DNA of 64,000 bases from a virus, in IMG/VR virus record IMGVR_UViG_3300025141_011788, positions 1-64,000 of that record. One strand, given 5' to 3'. Position 1 is the stretch's first letter, and each line of letters starts with the position of its first letter. A program made the position numbers and the translations under genes. This document shows, piece by piece, positions 30,364 to 39,014 of this stretch. A model generated the notes under the pieces. That model was given only the letters and a program-made list of their open reading frames with translations, did not search any database and had not been told where the DNA came from.

Positions 30364-30391
30364 ACACAAAGAACAAGAGCGATAAACGCTC
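30364..30391 (-). terminator. rho-independent terminator
   Basis: Stem GAGCG/CGCTC with 5-base loop (30377-30391), then TTGTTCTTTGTG on the minus strand. Flanked by a GGGGGG/CCCCCC outer pairing. Confidence 0.65.
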
Positions 30392-30477
30392 CTGTCCTCC
30401 CTGCCTTAACTGAACGGGATCCACCCCCCTTCTTTTTGGTTAAAATGTTTGTTGTGGGTGTTCACAGCAGGGTATTT

Positions 30478-30654
30478 TTACCAGTCATCTCTATCTTTGT
30501 CTGCTATAAACTGTGCCGCTTCACGGCGCTGAGTTGCATAATAAACAAAGCAGATCGGATACGCCATACTTACTAGGTTAAAAGTGCCCAGGAAGATGTC
30601 ATAGAAAAACAAAGCGACGAAAACCGTCATAAAAAAGTCATAAAATCTTAACAT
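30478..30654 (-). CDS. 58-residue membrane protein
   Basis: ATG at 30654 just past the upstream stop with GGAGTATC upstream; a longer frame would overlap the previous gene by 44 bases. Two hydrophobic helices (FFMTVFVALFFYDIFLG; LVSMAYPICFVYYA), then a charged tail. Unknown; a holin-like role is possible. Confidence 0.6.
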   Translation of the reverse strand: MLRFYDFFMTVFVALFFYDIFLGTFNLVSMAYPICFVYYATQRREAAQFIADKDRDDW

Positions 30655-30655
30655 A

Positions 30656-30997
30656 TCAGTGATACTCCATGGAAATGCCCACCCTAGAAAGGGTGTCACG
30701 AAAGAAATTTACATCATCATTTAAAACGGCGAAGGTCTCGGCCTGTTGGCGAGTGAGCACAAGGCAACCGTCCTCTTCTACTACAGGGCATCGGCTGATC
30801 TCCTCTAGTAAGTATTCCCGTTGCGCTGCTAGAGTAGCTATCCCAAGGCACACCGTCAGTACCCGGCGGTCGGTCATGTACTCCTCTCGGGTGTCTTGGA
30901 GGCTGTCCCTCAGATAGGCAATGTCTTCTTCAAGCTCCCGAATACCTTCATCATATAGGTCTAATGGCATGATGTAGGTGGTCTCGCCTTGGTTCAT
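30656..30997 (-). CDS. hypothetical coiled-coil protein
   Basis: 113 residues from the ATG at 30997 (GGGCGG five bases upstream; an ATG four codons earlier is possible). Strongly helical (GIRELEEDIAYLRDSLQDTR). Lies directly after the transglycosylase. Unknown function. Confidence 0.55.
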   Translation of the reverse strand: MNQGETTYIMPLDLYDEGIRELEEDIAYLRDSLQDTREEYMTDRRVLTVCLGIATLAAQREYLLEEISRCPVVEEDGCLVLTRQQAETFAVLNDDVNFFRDTLSRVGISMEYH

Positions 30998-31012
30998 ATT
31001 GCCGCCCATCGT

Positions 31013-31546
31013 CTAATTTTTTTGTACCCAGGAAGGGAACGCTTTAACTAAATAGGCTCGTTTGCGGACGACTTCTTTCCTGTAAGCAACAATCTTTTCA
31101 CGATTTTTAGACTGCCGCCACCCATAGCCGCCGTTGTAACAAGCGAAGATGTTGTTTTTGCGGCAAAAGCGAGACCAAGACAGTTTTGCCATCACCGCAA
31201 AAGAGTAGTGAGCATTTACCAACGGCTGACTTAGGGCTCGCTTGAAATCTTTATAGTTCGAGAATCCAAGCTGTTTGTGATGCCAAAAGTAGTTGATCTG
31301 GAATAGTCCTACGTCTCTCGTACCGGATGAAGCCTTTGGGTTGAGCGAACTTTCGTGCCACGCTAACGCCACAAATGTATGCGGACACAGGCGTTTCTTT
31401 TTTGCCTCACTGATAATCAAACTGGCCATCTGCCTCTGCTGAGCGGACCAGCCAGCAGGAAACGAGAGCGGTGAAGCTACCGTGGGCTGCTGTACTACCC
31501 CGCTCAACAGAAGGTTAAGCCAGGTGAGTTTAATCCAGAGAAACAT
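31013..31546 (-). CDS. soluble lytic transglycosylase (SLT domain)
   Basis: 177 residues from ATG at 31546 (GAGATCAGTGTTG upstream; overlaps ClpP stop). Hydrophobic N-terminus to ~residue 25 may be an export signal. Catalytic Glu65 in ALAWHESSLNP, then VGLFQIN and FACYNGGYGW, all SLT landmarks. Cleaves peptidoglycan glycan strands; a lysis or entry role. Confidence 0.85.
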   Translation of the reverse strand: MFLWIKLTWLNLLLSGVVQQPTVASPLSFPAGWSAQQRQMASLIISEAKKKRLCPHTFVALAWHESSLNPKASSGTRDVGLFQINYFWHHKQLGFSNYKDFKRALSQPLVNAHYSFAVMAKLSWSRFCRKNNIFACYNGGYGWRQSKNREKIVAYRKEVVRKRAYLVKAFPSWVQKN

Positions 31547-32132
31547 CAACACTGATCTCAAGATTTAAAGTTGGGATTCGAATGTGGTTTGCGAGCTTAA
31601 ACTTGAGACACTCATCAGCGCTCAAGAACCAGTCAGCGTGGCCTCTCTTGTGGACTTCCTTCTTGAAGAAGTCTGGGCGTTTGCCGCAGTTTTGAGACAT
31701 CATTGTAAAGATCATCTGATCTAGCCGGTCGGCCTCGGCGGCGTCAGCCTTAACCTCTTCTACCTTGCCCTTGCCACCAGAGGATACGTCATGGATCATG
31801 ACCGTGGCATCGGGAGCAATAAAGCGATACCCGTTGGTGCCGAAAGTAAAGAGGACAGCGCCGCATGACATCGCTTTGCTTTCCACAATTGTCGCAATTG
31901 GCTGGTCTGTGTTTTTAATTTCAGCGATCATCGACATTAGTGAATATACTTGGCCACCATAACTGTCAATAACAATAGGGATGATTGGTTGGCCAGAGTT
32001 CCGGGCCAGGTCCATATCCTCAGCAAACTTTGCTGCTGAATCTTCCGTAAACTTGTTCACTCGGACGATCCGGGGAACAGCATGTAACTTGATTTCCTTG
32101 ATGCGTGGGTCGATTACTCGATCGAAATTCAT
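31530..32132 (-). CDS. ClpP-like serine protease
   Basis: 200 residues. Nucleophile Ser89 in SKAMSCGAVLF, His114 in VMIHDVSSGGKG, and VIDSYGGQVYSL as the oxyanion strand. Close to bacterial ClpP in length. No Clp ATPase is in the window. In phages ClpP-like enzymes may mature capsids or hijack host Clp ATPases. Confidence 0.85.
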   Translation of the reverse strand: MNFDRVIDPRIKEIKLHAVPRIVRVNKFTEDSAAKFAEDMDLARNSGQPIIPIVIDSYGGQVYSLMSMIAEIKNTDQPIATIVESKAMSCGAVLFTFGTNGYRFIAPDATVMIHDVSSGGKGKVEEVKADAAEADRLDQMIFTMMSQNCGKRPDFFKKEVHKRGHADWFLSADECLKFKLANHIRIPTLNLEISVDVSLD

Positions 32133-32139
32133 TTATTCT

Positions 32140-32403
32140 TTATCCTTTTAAAAGCTGTTTACCTGAACTCAAATACTCTTGTAAGTCGTCATACCCTCCG
32201 ATGAAACGAGTTGAACCCCCATCTAGAACTTCCAAGATCAAGGGCACAGTCTTCCAGTTGTAACGAGAAGACATTTCGGTTAAAAGTTGAGGGTGGTCAT
32301 CCGTAGGACGAAGTGAATACTGGTTGCCCGTTTGCTCTAGTAGCCGAGCCGCAGCATGGCAGTAGGGACACGCCTGTCGGGTGTAAAGAACAAAGGTTTT
32401 CAT
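32140..32403 (-). CDS. glutaredoxin
   Basis: 87 residues. CPYC (12-15), WKTVPLI (cis-Pro) and FIGGYDDL complete the glutaredoxin fold. GGAGGAAGAGAG SD. Likely electron donor for ribonucleotide reductase. Confidence 0.9.
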   Translation of the reverse strand: MKTFVLYTRQACPYCHAAARLLEQTGNQYSLRPTDDHPQLLTEMSSRYNWKTVPLILEVLDGGSTRFIGGYDDLQEYLSSGKQLLKG

Positions 32404-32624
32404 CTCTCTTCCTCCCTAACAGTATTTAGTGGGTAGCAATCACTATTCTCCACAAACCAAACCTCTCCTTCAAAAACTACACGATGGCAGGAAGTAGAAA
32501 GACAGGACCCAACACACACGGTTGTGAGCGGTTCTTGAAGTCGTCGATACGCAGTGATACCAGCACCTTCCTTCTTTACGAGAGTTACCTCTGATGGGAT
32601 GTAGACTAAGCCGCCCTCGATCAA
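32400..32624 (-). CDS. hypothetical Cys-containing protein
   Basis: 74 residues starting at a TTG that overlaps the previous TGA by four bases. VYIPSEVTLVKKEGAG, TTVCVGSCLSTSCHRVVFEG has three Cys. Unknown function. Confidence 0.5.
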   Translation of the reverse strand: MIEGGLVYIPSEVTLVKKEGAGITAYRRLQEPLTTVCVGSCLSTSCHRVVFEGEVWFVENSDCYPLNTVREEER

Positions 32625-33106
32625 GAGCCCTCGCCTTCACCACCCAGTTCTTCAGAGTCTGTCAAAGGCCCTATTGACCCGTTGTTAATCTTGCGGATAA
32701 AGTCATTAAAACCTGAAAGCTTTTCTGTCTGCTCTCTCATCTTCTTCACCGTGTCAACTAGCTGTTCAGTATCCGGGGTGCTATCCTCGCTAGAAACAGA
32801 AGTTCTATAAGTGTCCTCAGGGGATACAACGCCAGAAAGGATATTAGACAGCTGATGTAGCTGATGGTCCACATCGGCTAAGTCTAGCCTAATGTCGGAG
32901 ATTTCCGCAATCGCATCTCTGATCTCTTCTGGGTACGGGTCTCGGCTTCGAGAGTGGTCCGTGTCAAAATGACCTTCAGGGTCGTAGAGGGCATGAGATA
33001 CCTCCCTAGCCAGCCGTCTCAGATTCGAAGCTTGTAGCGCCAATAAAGCATCTACATGCCGAGGGACATCATCCACCCTCACTTGCAATGTTACTTGAGC
33101 ATCCAT
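32621..33106 (-). CDS. hypothetical acidic coiled-coil protein
   Basis: 161 residues from ATG at 33106 (AGGTGGAAAAT upstream). Begins MDAQVTLQVRVDDVPRHVDA; long helices, Asp/Glu/Ser-rich C-terminus. No family recognised. Confidence 0.6.
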   Translation of the reverse strand: MDAQVTLQVRVDDVPRHVDALLALQASNLRRLAREVSHALYDPEGHFDTDHSRSRDPYPEEIRDAIAEISDIRLDLADVDHQLHQLSNILSGVVSPEDTYRTSVSSEDSTPDTEQLVDTVKKMREQTEKLSGFNDFIRKINNGSIGPLTDSEELGGEGEGS

Positions 33107-33117
33107 ATTTTCCACCT

Positions 33118-33303
33118 TTACTCTTCCCAACCCTTTTTCCATTTAATTTTATGTTTGGGTTTCCGAGAAGATCCTTTCTTTACGTTTTTATCCCGATTCT
33201 TATGTACACCAGATCCTGTCTTAAAGGAGTTCTCGATGAATAGCGGGCTCTTTACAGTATACTTTGTTTTCTTTCGGGTTTTAGCCTTTTTTTTATTAGC
33301 CAT
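33118..33303 (-). CDS. 61-residue very basic protein
   Basis: MANKKKAKTRKKTKYTVKSP to KHKIKWKKGWEE; about 40% Lys/Arg. Nucleic-acid binding is likely by charge. The CTCGGGA-like motif is not in it, but a CCCGA copy precedes it at 33311. Confidence 0.6.
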   Translation of the reverse strand: MANKKKAKTRKKTKYTVKSPLFIENSFKTGSGVHKNRDKNVKKGSSRKPKHKIKWKKGWEE

Positions 33304-33320
33304 TTTATTTCCCGATTTCT

Positions 33321-33767
33321 TTAATGATGATTCGTTAGCAAGTCCATAAACATCTTAACCCAGGCAGCAGCAGAAGTCAACACTAGAGCCCAAATAAATT
33401 TCGAGGCGCCGTTTTTCCAAGTGCGTAGCTCTCGGACCTCGGCTTGAAGATCATCATACCCTTCCAAGTCCTTGTCAAGGTTCTGTTTCCACATCTGGAG
33501 TTCTTTATGTTCTTCAAGTAACGGCCGGGTCTCAACAATATATTCGTGGCGGCGATGAGATTCTGCTTCCATCTCTCGTACTCGACTAAACAATCCCGAG
33601 TCTGGCTCATACAGTGCCTTCTTGATTGAGCGTACATCGTTGGCTGCCGTGTCAACCTGCTCTGCTAGTTTGTCAAACCCTCCGTTGAGTGCTTTGGAGC
33701 TAAGTACTCTCGTCTCAATGATAGATAACTTATCATACAAAGATTTAAATATCTGATCGTCGTCCAT
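33321..33767 (-). CDS. coiled-coil protein with C-terminal membrane anchor
   Basis: 148 residues, helical throughout, with a hydrophobic segment at ~123-140 (FIWALVLTSAAAWVKMFM) preceded by RTWKNGASK. The layout resembles XhlA-type phage membrane proteins linked to lysis. Inferred only. Confidence 0.6.
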   Translation of the reverse strand: MDDDQIFKSLYDKLSIIETRVLSSKALNGGFDKLAEQVDTAANDVRSIKKALYEPDSGLFSRVREMEAESHRRHEYIVETRPLLEEHKELQMWKQNLDKDLEGYDDLQAEVRELRTWKNGASKFIWALVLTSAAAWVKMFMDLLTNHH

Positions 33768-33818
33768 GGGATAGGTCCCCTCCTTGGTATCTCTCTAGTA
33801 AGTAGCCCTGAAGGAGGG

Positions 33819-35408
33819 TTATTCTTTGGTTTCCCGCAAAACGGCGCAGTTGGTCGTAAGGAGGGTTCCGGCTGCTGAAACAGCGTTGCGTAGGGCAGAC
33901 TTAGTGACCTTCACGGGGTCTAAGACGCCCGATTCAATAAGGTCTTCGAACCGCCCAGTTTTTACATTAAAACCGAAGTTTTCTTCTAGCTCCGAGCTTG
34001 GATCGTCGAGAGTTGCCAGTACAAGGTCTGAAGAGATTCCTGCATTGGCTAGGATCTGCTTTACAGGTGCCCGACAAGCACTGACTACAACCTGGGCTCC
34101 CATGACCTGATCTCGGTTTTCTAGCTCCAATTTGAGCCCACGGGTGGTCGTAACCAAGGCAGTGCCACCGCCGGGGACAACCCCCTCCTCTTGAGCAGAG
34201 CGGACTGCCTCTAGAGCATCCTCAATTCTGTGTGTCTTTTCAGTCACTTCGATCTCAGTCGCACCTCCGACACGAATGACTGATACTCCAGAGGCTAAAC
34301 GAGTGATTCGCTCCTGGGTTCTCTCAGCTTCATGAAGGTTTTCGGTACTTGCAACCTCAGCACGGAGCGATTCTACTCGGTCGTCAATTGATTCAGGAGT
34401 TCCCGAACCGCCAGCAAGAGTCGTATGATTCTTTAGAACCTCAATGCTGCTGACTTCTCCAAGATGTTCTAGCTTGATGTCCTTGATCCGGATAGGCTGG
34501 TCCTTACTAATAAAGGTTGCCCCTACGGTGACAGCTAGGTCCGATAGGAGGTTCCGACGTTCTTCACCGTAACGAGGTGCCTTAACTGCGGCGACCTTCA
34601 TGCCGCCCCGCATTCGGTTCATAATCAAGGCTGCTAGCAGCTCCCCTTCAATGCTTTCGGCAAAGATGACGAGTGGTCGGCCGTCCCTAGCTGCTACTTC
34701 TAACAGAGGAAGCATCTCGTTAAGATCGCCGAGAGACTCATCAGTTACCAAGACTAGGGCATTTTTATATACTACAGCACCTCGGCGCTCATCCGTAATA
34801 AACTGAGGAGAGGCATAACCCGCAGGTAATTGAAAACCCTCGATTACATCTAGGCTTGTCTCTAGTGACCGACTTTCCTCGATAGTGACTGCGCCGTCTT
34901 TTCCGGCTGCGGCGACTGCCGAAGCAATGAGCGTGCCGATGGCAGCGTCGCCGTTAGCAGAGACAGTGGCGATATGAGCAATATCCTCTTCACTTGAAAT
35001 TGGCTGGGATAGTGTGTCGAGAGCTTCGAGGACGCCTACCACTGCCGAGTCCATACCTCGCTTAAGTTCTACTGAATTACACCCAGCGGCAATATGCTTA
35101 TGTGACTCGTTCAGAACCGCACGAGCTAATACGGTAGAGGTAGTGGTCCCGTCGCCGGCTGAATCATTTGTAGCAAGGGACGCTTGGCGGATTACATCTG
35201 CTCCCGCATTTTCAAAGTCATCAGCCAACTCGACAACACGAGCAACAGATACGCCGTCCTTAGTGATTACCGGTGGCTTTCCTCGCTGATAGAGAATGAC
35301 GTTTTGACCGCCAGGTCCAAGTGTTGAGGCGACAGCATCGGCAAGCTTGTTGGCGCCAGATAGTAGTTTTTGGCGAATTTCATCGCCGAACAAGATGTTG
35401 TTACTCAT
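33819..35408 (-). CDS. groEL: GroEL-type chaperonin
   Basis: 529 residues. VASTLGPGGQNVILYQRG, TNDSAGDGTTTSTVLARA and GGVEVVPGGGTAL-like (EEGVVPGGGTALV) are the canonical ATPase motifs; the apical domain is present. It ends LRETKE, lacking the GGM tail. Folds phage structural proteins or replaces host GroEL. A separate GroES-like gene is at 47448. Confidence 0.95.
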   Translation of the reverse strand: MSNNILFGDEIRQKLLSGANKLADAVASTLGPGGQNVILYQRGKPPVITKDGVSVARVVELADDFENAGADVIRQASLATNDSAGDGTTTSTVLARAVLNESHKHIAAGCNSVELKRGMDSAVVGVLEALDTLSQPISSEEDIAHIATVSANGDAAIGTLIASAVAAAGKDGAVTIEESRSLETSLDVIEGFQLPAGYASPQFITDERRGAVVYKNALVLVTDESLGDLNEMLPLLEVAARDGRPLVIFAESIEGELLAALIMNRMRGGMKVAAVKAPRYGEERRNLLSDLAVTVGATFISKDQPIRIKDIKLEHLGEVSSIEVLKNHTTLAGGSGTPESIDDRVESLRAEVASTENLHEAERTQERITRLASGVSVIRVGGATEIEVTEKTHRIEDALEAVRSAQEEGVVPGGGTALVTTTRGLKLELENRDQVMGAQVVVSACRAPVKQILANAGISSDLVLATLDDPSSELEENFGFNVKTGRFEDLIESGVLDPVKVTKSALRNAVSAAGTLLTTNCAVLRETKE

Positions 35409-35418
35409 GTGGTTTCCT

Positions 35419-35565
35419 TTACCAGAAGTACATTAATGAAACATTAGGGATAGGGTTGACTCCGATGAATCCGCCCCCGTTATTTACAAAATCAGCGCCA
35501 AATTGAACGGCTTGAGATGTTGTCGCAAAGAGGGCTAAGCTGATTGTTAATAAAGATTTCATCAT
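35419..35565 (-). CDS. 48-residue exported protein
   Basis: MMKSLLTISLALFATTSQA is a signal peptide with an A-x-A-like cleavage site (TSQA); the mature part VQFGADFVNNGGGFIGVNP is short and glycine-rich. Own promoter (35594-35623). Lies between the promoter and groEL, so co-transcribed with it. Confidence 0.65.
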   Translation of the reverse strand: MMKSLLTISLALFATTSQAVQFGADFVNNGGGFIGVNPIPNVSLMYFW

Positions 35566-35593
35566 AGATTTCCTTTGTTTTGTCTCTACAAAC

Positions 35594-35623
35594 AGTATAC
35601 AGCATAATATTGTACCTTGTAAA
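35594..35623 (-). promoter_or_regulatory. sigma70-like promoter of the groEL unit
   Basis: TTTACA (35618-35623), 18 bases, TATACT (35594-35599). Confidence 0.75.
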
Positions 35624-35651
35624 GTTTTATTTATCGGGCAGGTAGAGTACC

Positions 35652-37007
35652 CTACAGAGGCCTCGAAAAATCCTTATCTTCTTCGGGCTCGGCTTGTGGA
35701 CGCTCAGGTTCTTGCGGCTGTTGATTCATAGCTGCGAGCATCGCCTTGATACCCCTAGGTCCTTCGACCTCCTCGAAAGTGTACGGACTTGGTTCAACAT
35801 CTCGTGATTTAAACCGAGCGGTGGCGGAGTATGCGCCGCTATAGTATACAACTTTATCTTCAGGATCCACGGGCGATTCCCAATGTTTATAAGACACTTC
35901 GCCTGTTTCCTTGTCTTTTACTTTTGCCCTTCCCGATGGTCGAGGGCGAAGCTCAACACCGATCACGCCGGCAAAATGAGGGACAGGTAAGTTTGCAGGA
36001 TTGCCATCCAAATAGTAAAGCCCCTTGCCGCCGACCTGTATATAATAAATAGGTTGTTTTTTCGAAGCATATATCTTATCAATATAAGAAGCCGGCGCCT
36101 CTACTGGGGGGAGACGCCCAAAGCCGGCGCTAGCCTTGTTCTGGAGTCCTGCCTGTTGGGCAGCGGCATAAGCCCTATAAGTAGTCTGAAACGTTCCCAT
36201 CGCTTTGGCCCCTGGTATCAAGGCTCCATCATCGCTGCGCCACTTGGAACTAGCAGGTCGAGCGGGGTCGATCAATGCAGTTACCCAAGCTAGGATATCT
36301 TCCTCTTTCTCCCTCAGGGCGGCATGAGTGACGGTCCAGCCATCATCCCCAAACTTCTCTGGCTTGGCGGGGGCAAACCTTTCACCATCAGGGTTGCCGG
36401 GGTAATAAGTAATACTGCCGTCGCCCATCTGAGCATTGGTGTTTTCTTTAATCTCTAGCCAAAATGGCTGCCCATCGATGATAAATTGTGCATCAGGGCC
36501 GTTACTGTTTGCATCGGCGACCAACATAGAGCCGACAATCCCCGTGGCAGCGAGATTATCTATTATCTCCTGCTCGCTTCTTTGTACCTTCTCGCTAGCA
36601 GGGCCTTCTGTAAATACCTGTTCAACTTGTCTATCAAGAAGCTCATTCAGTACTCTCAAACCCTCACTAATATAACGAGCTTCAGCCGGCTGATTGACCT
36701 TCTCGATTTCCCCCATAAGAGCAGGACTGTGCCAATGAAGATCTTCAACTACGTCAGGACATCCGCATGACTGAGCGGCTGACTCTACATAATCACCCAC
36801 GCTCGTAGCTGCCAGCCCATCAAGAAAAAGACCCTCAATGAATGCCTGCTGTGCTGTGAACGCCATGGTGTCCCAATCACGCTCATAGTTGAATCCATTT
36901 GCTCCGAGGCGGCGAGTTAGTTCTGCGATTTTCTCTTTGTATTCACCTGAGATATCAGGCTTATGAGCCATCGCTTGAGCTTGTTCTTTAGTTACCTTGT
37001 AAGGCAT
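35652..37007 (-). CDS. PD-(D/E)XK-like protein, possibly virion associated
   Basis: 451 residues. GPDAQFIIDGQPFWLEIKEN (~170-190) has D...ExK spacing of the nuclease superfamily. The rest is unfamiliar; Pro/Glu-rich tail (~425-451). It sits among capsid- and lysis-type genes, so it may be packaged. Nuclease activity is not certain. Confidence 0.55.
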   Translation of the reverse strand: MPYKVTKEQAQAMAHKPDISGEYKEKIAELTRRLGANGFNYERDWDTMAFTAQQAFIEGLFLDGLAATSVGDYVESAAQSCGCPDVVEDLHWHSPALMGEIEKVNQPAEARYISEGLRVLNELLDRQVEQVFTEGPASEKVQRSEQEIIDNLAATGIVGSMLVADANSNGPDAQFIIDGQPFWLEIKENTNAQMGDGSITYYPGNPDGERFAPAKPEKFGDDGWTVTHAALREKEEDILAWVTALIDPARPASSKWRSDDGALIPGAKAMGTFQTTYRAYAAAQQAGLQNKASAGFGRLPPVEAPASYIDKIYASKKQPIYYIQVGGKGLYYLDGNPANLPVPHFAGVIGVELRPRPSGRAKVKDKETGEVSYKHWESPVDPEDKVVYYSGAYSATARFKSRDVEPSPYTFEEVEGPRGIKAMLAAMNQQPQEPERPQAEPEEDKDFSRPL

Positions 37008-37227
37008 CTTTGATCTCCTTAGTGACCAATTGTATCAGACTTTCGTGTTCGATGTCAACTTCTTGATCACCTATCTTTATTTTTATACTTGCCGCAGTTT
37101 CTGGTTCGTCGGCAACCGCAATCATCTCACCGCACTCGACGGCGAGGCCTTCTTCTTCCAACCGTGCCTGTTCTTCCTTAATGAGTTGAGCGAGGCGACC
37201 TTTTGTAATTTTTAAAATGTTTGACAT
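36988..37227 (-). CDS. small protein with ITKxxLxxLIKEEQ N-terminus
   Basis: 79 residues from ATG at 37227 (TTGGAGGACAAGC upstream). Residues 4-20 (ILKITKGRLAQLIKEEQARL) match the helix seen in other proteins here (24337, 41434). C-terminal part is a small beta unit ending in ALQGN. Overlaps the downstream gene by 20 bases. Capsid-targeting-like signal is a hypothesis. Confidence 0.6.
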   Translation of the reverse strand: MSNILKITKGRLAQLIKEEQARLEEEGLAVECGEMIAVADEPETAASIKIKIGDQEVDIEHESLIQLVTKEIKDALQGN

Positions 37228-37271
37228 GTGCTTGTCCTCCAATGTCCTATGCTATATAGGTTACTGTATTT

Positions 37272-37970
37272 CTAAATGAGTTTTAACTGTTCCACTTCTT
37301 TAATTGCCTTTAAGTGGCCCCTGGCAATGTTTGTTGTTCCTGCTTCGGATCGCATATACTCACATTCTTTCTTGTTAGTGAAGAATCCGTTCTCAGTTAG
37401 GATAGCAGGCATCGAGGTGTATTTTAAGATATAAAAGTTTGCTGTTTTTATTCCCCGAGATTTTAGTGAAGTTTCCCCTTTAATATGTTGCTGGAATATT
37501 ACCGCTATCTTGTGTCCCGAAGTGGAGCCGGCATGGTGAAAAGTCTCCAGGCCGTGAGCGGGAGACCAACTAACCCCGTCGCCAGCAGCATTGCCGTGGA
37601 TGGATACTAATATCTTCTTCTTGGTGGAGGGGAGGTTGTTTGCCCTGCGACACCGCTCGCCTAGGGAGATATCTTGGTGATCTTCAGGGACCAAGAGGTG
37701 ATAGTCTATACCCTCGGCATGAAGGTCGGCACAAAGCTTCTGAGCTACTTCCCGATTGAAGTGATATTCAAGCAATTGCGTTCCGTCTGAAAAGAATGGA
37801 GACCTCTTCCCCGGAGTCGAACTCGCATGTCCGTTGTCAATGATCCATAGATAGTTACTAGCTCGTGTAGGTGTCGGAGGAGTAATTTCGAGCGGGTCCT
37901 GCGGAGCTGATTTATTGTTAGTGTCTGTCATTCCGAATAACCAATCCAATAATATCCTTAGCAGTTTCAT
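37272..37970 (-). CDS. N-acetylmuramoyl-L-alanine amidase (Amidase_3)
   Basis: 232 residues taken from ATG at 37970, since a longer frame would span the terminator. WIIDNGHASSTPGKRSP (zinc His), EYHFNREV (zinc Glu), SIHGNAAG (zinc His) and ILTENGFF (catalytic Glu). Cleaves peptidoglycan stem peptides. Short hydrophobic N-terminus (MKLLRILLDWLFG). Lysis role. SD is weak. Confidence 0.85.
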   Translation of the reverse strand: MKLLRILLDWLFGMTDTNNKSAPQDPLEITPPTPTRASNYLWIIDNGHASSTPGKRSPFFSDGTQLLEYHFNREVAQKLCADLHAEGIDYHLLVPEDHQDISLGERCRRANNLPSTKKKILVSIHGNAAGDGVSWSPAHGLETFHHAGSTSGHKIAVIFQQHIKGETSLKSRGIKTANFYILKYTSMPAILTENGFFTNKKECEYMRSEAGTTNIARGHLKAIKEVEQLKLI

Positions 37971-37991
37971 GTAGTAATTAGAAAGTTGTAT

Positions 37992-38026
37992 CCTAAAAGC
38001 AACAAAGGAGAGCCCGGTGGCCCTCC
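37992..38026 (-). terminator. probable rho-independent terminator
   Basis: Minus-strand GGAGGGCC-ACCG-GGCTCTCC stem with one mismatch, then TTTGTTGCTTTT. Separates the scaffold-like gene from the amidase. Confidence 0.55.
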
Positions 38027-38051
38027 CTTGAGACAAGTTTTACTTTACTTC

Positions 38052-38645
38052 CTACTTGGCTTCTTTACGAAGCAAACGCTCCACAACACGAGCGAGGACC
38101 GCTTCGACTAGTTCGGTGTCGTTGACGACCTCGACCTCTTCCAACTCTTCAGTGTCGGTGTCGGCAGCAGTTTCATCAGCGTCAGCAGCTTCGGTGGTGA
38201 CCGGGGTTGCTGTTTTAGCAGCGGCGTCTTCGTCTTCTTCCGTGCGGTTGGCTGGTGGAAGCTCAAGCTCTTCCTCGGCTGGCAATTCAGCGTCGAGGGC
38301 GGGCTCTTCAGCATCTAGGCCGGCGAGGTCGTCGAGGGCTGGTGACTCTTCGGCACCACCTTCTACGTCAATCGCTACGCCTGTTTCAGCAGACAAAGCG
38401 TCTACGACAGCAGCAACAATATCTTCAACACGAGCTTCTAGCTCGGGGGAAGGTTCTTCAGCGGGCACTTCCAAGGCAGCGTCAGCATCTAGGGCTGGTT
38501 CCTCGGCGGGTAATTCATCGGCCATTTCCATGTCCAATTCGTCCTCGGGCATTTCGCTCAAGAAGTTTTCAGTTAGAGGTGCGATAGCAGCAAGCTTGCC
38601 CCAACGGCGGATCTGCTTTTCCCCTAGAAGTCGTTTGCTAGACAT
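38052..38645 (-). CDS. acidic scaffold/prohead-core-like protein
   Basis: 197 residues. RLLGEKQIRRWGKLAAIAPL (~5-24) plus TENFLSE, then ~150 residues of Ala/Glu/Asp/Leu repeats (ALDAELPAEEELELP). The N-terminal pattern recalls prohead-core proteins of marine T4-like phages. Likely internal head or scaffold. AAGGAGAAATACAAC SD. Confidence 0.6.
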   Translation of the reverse strand: MSSKRLLGEKQIRRWGKLAAIAPLTENFLSEMPEDELDMEMADELPAEEPALDADAALEVPAEEPSPELEARVEDIVAAVVDALSAETGVAIDVEGGAEESPALDDLAGLDAEEPALDAELPAEEELELPPANRTEEDEDAAAKTATPVTTEAADADETAADTDTEELEEVEVVNDTELVEAVLARVVERLLRKEAK

Positions 38646-38690
38646 TGTTGTATTTCTCCTTATATGTTCTAAACCAAGTAAAGTAAAGCG

Positions 38691-38703
38691 TTGATTATCA
38701 ACA
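38691..38703. promoter_or_regulatory. 13-bp palindrome upstream of the scaffold-like gene
   Basis: GTTGATTATCAAC, with an AT-rich TTTATAAAT block next to it (38704-38715). Possible operator or promoter element. Confidence 0.35.
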
Positions 38704-38743
38704 TTTATAAATAGGTAGTCTTTTTGTTAAAAGCCCACTAAAC

Positions 38744-39013
38744 TCAAAAATCATCAAAGGCCTCGTTCGTGAAGTGTTTCATTAGCTTTTTTCTCAACTG
38801 CTGTTCGACCTGATACACCCTTACATGACTGACCCCTAGGCGTTTCGATACTTCCTCAAGAGTTAAACCATCATCGTGTTTATTGGCACAGACGATAGAA
38901 CAGTTGGAATCCTCTGGGAAGTCTACCCAATGCCTACATTCTTTAGTGTCGCAAGCAAGACAGTTTAACTCCGCTAGTTTATAACAGCGGCGACCGTTGT
39001 TGTCGTTCTTCAT
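38744..39013 (-). CDS. sigma70 region 4-like regulator with Cys cluster
   Basis: 89 residues from ATG at 39013. C10, C18-x2-C21, C26, C38 and C42 form a metal-binding-like cluster (NCLACDTKECRHWVDFPEDS). LTLEEVSKRLGVSHVRVYQVE (~50-70) is a sigma region 4 helix-turn-helix. Similar short proteins occur in marine phages. Candidate phage transcription factor that could recognise phage promoters. Confidence 0.8.
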   Translation of the reverse strand: MKNDNNGRRCYKLAELNCLACDTKECRHWVDFPEDSNCSIVCANKHDDGLTLEEVSKRLGVSHVRVYQVEQQLRKKLMKHFTNEAFDDF

Positions 39014-39014
39014 C

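Noticed and set aside
38056-38694. Ser/Ala-rich plus-strand frame
   Set aside because: Antisense to the acidic scaffold-like gene.
38703-38715. T4-type late promoter TATAAATA on the plus strand
   Set aside because: Points away from all genes there; AT-rich coincidence.
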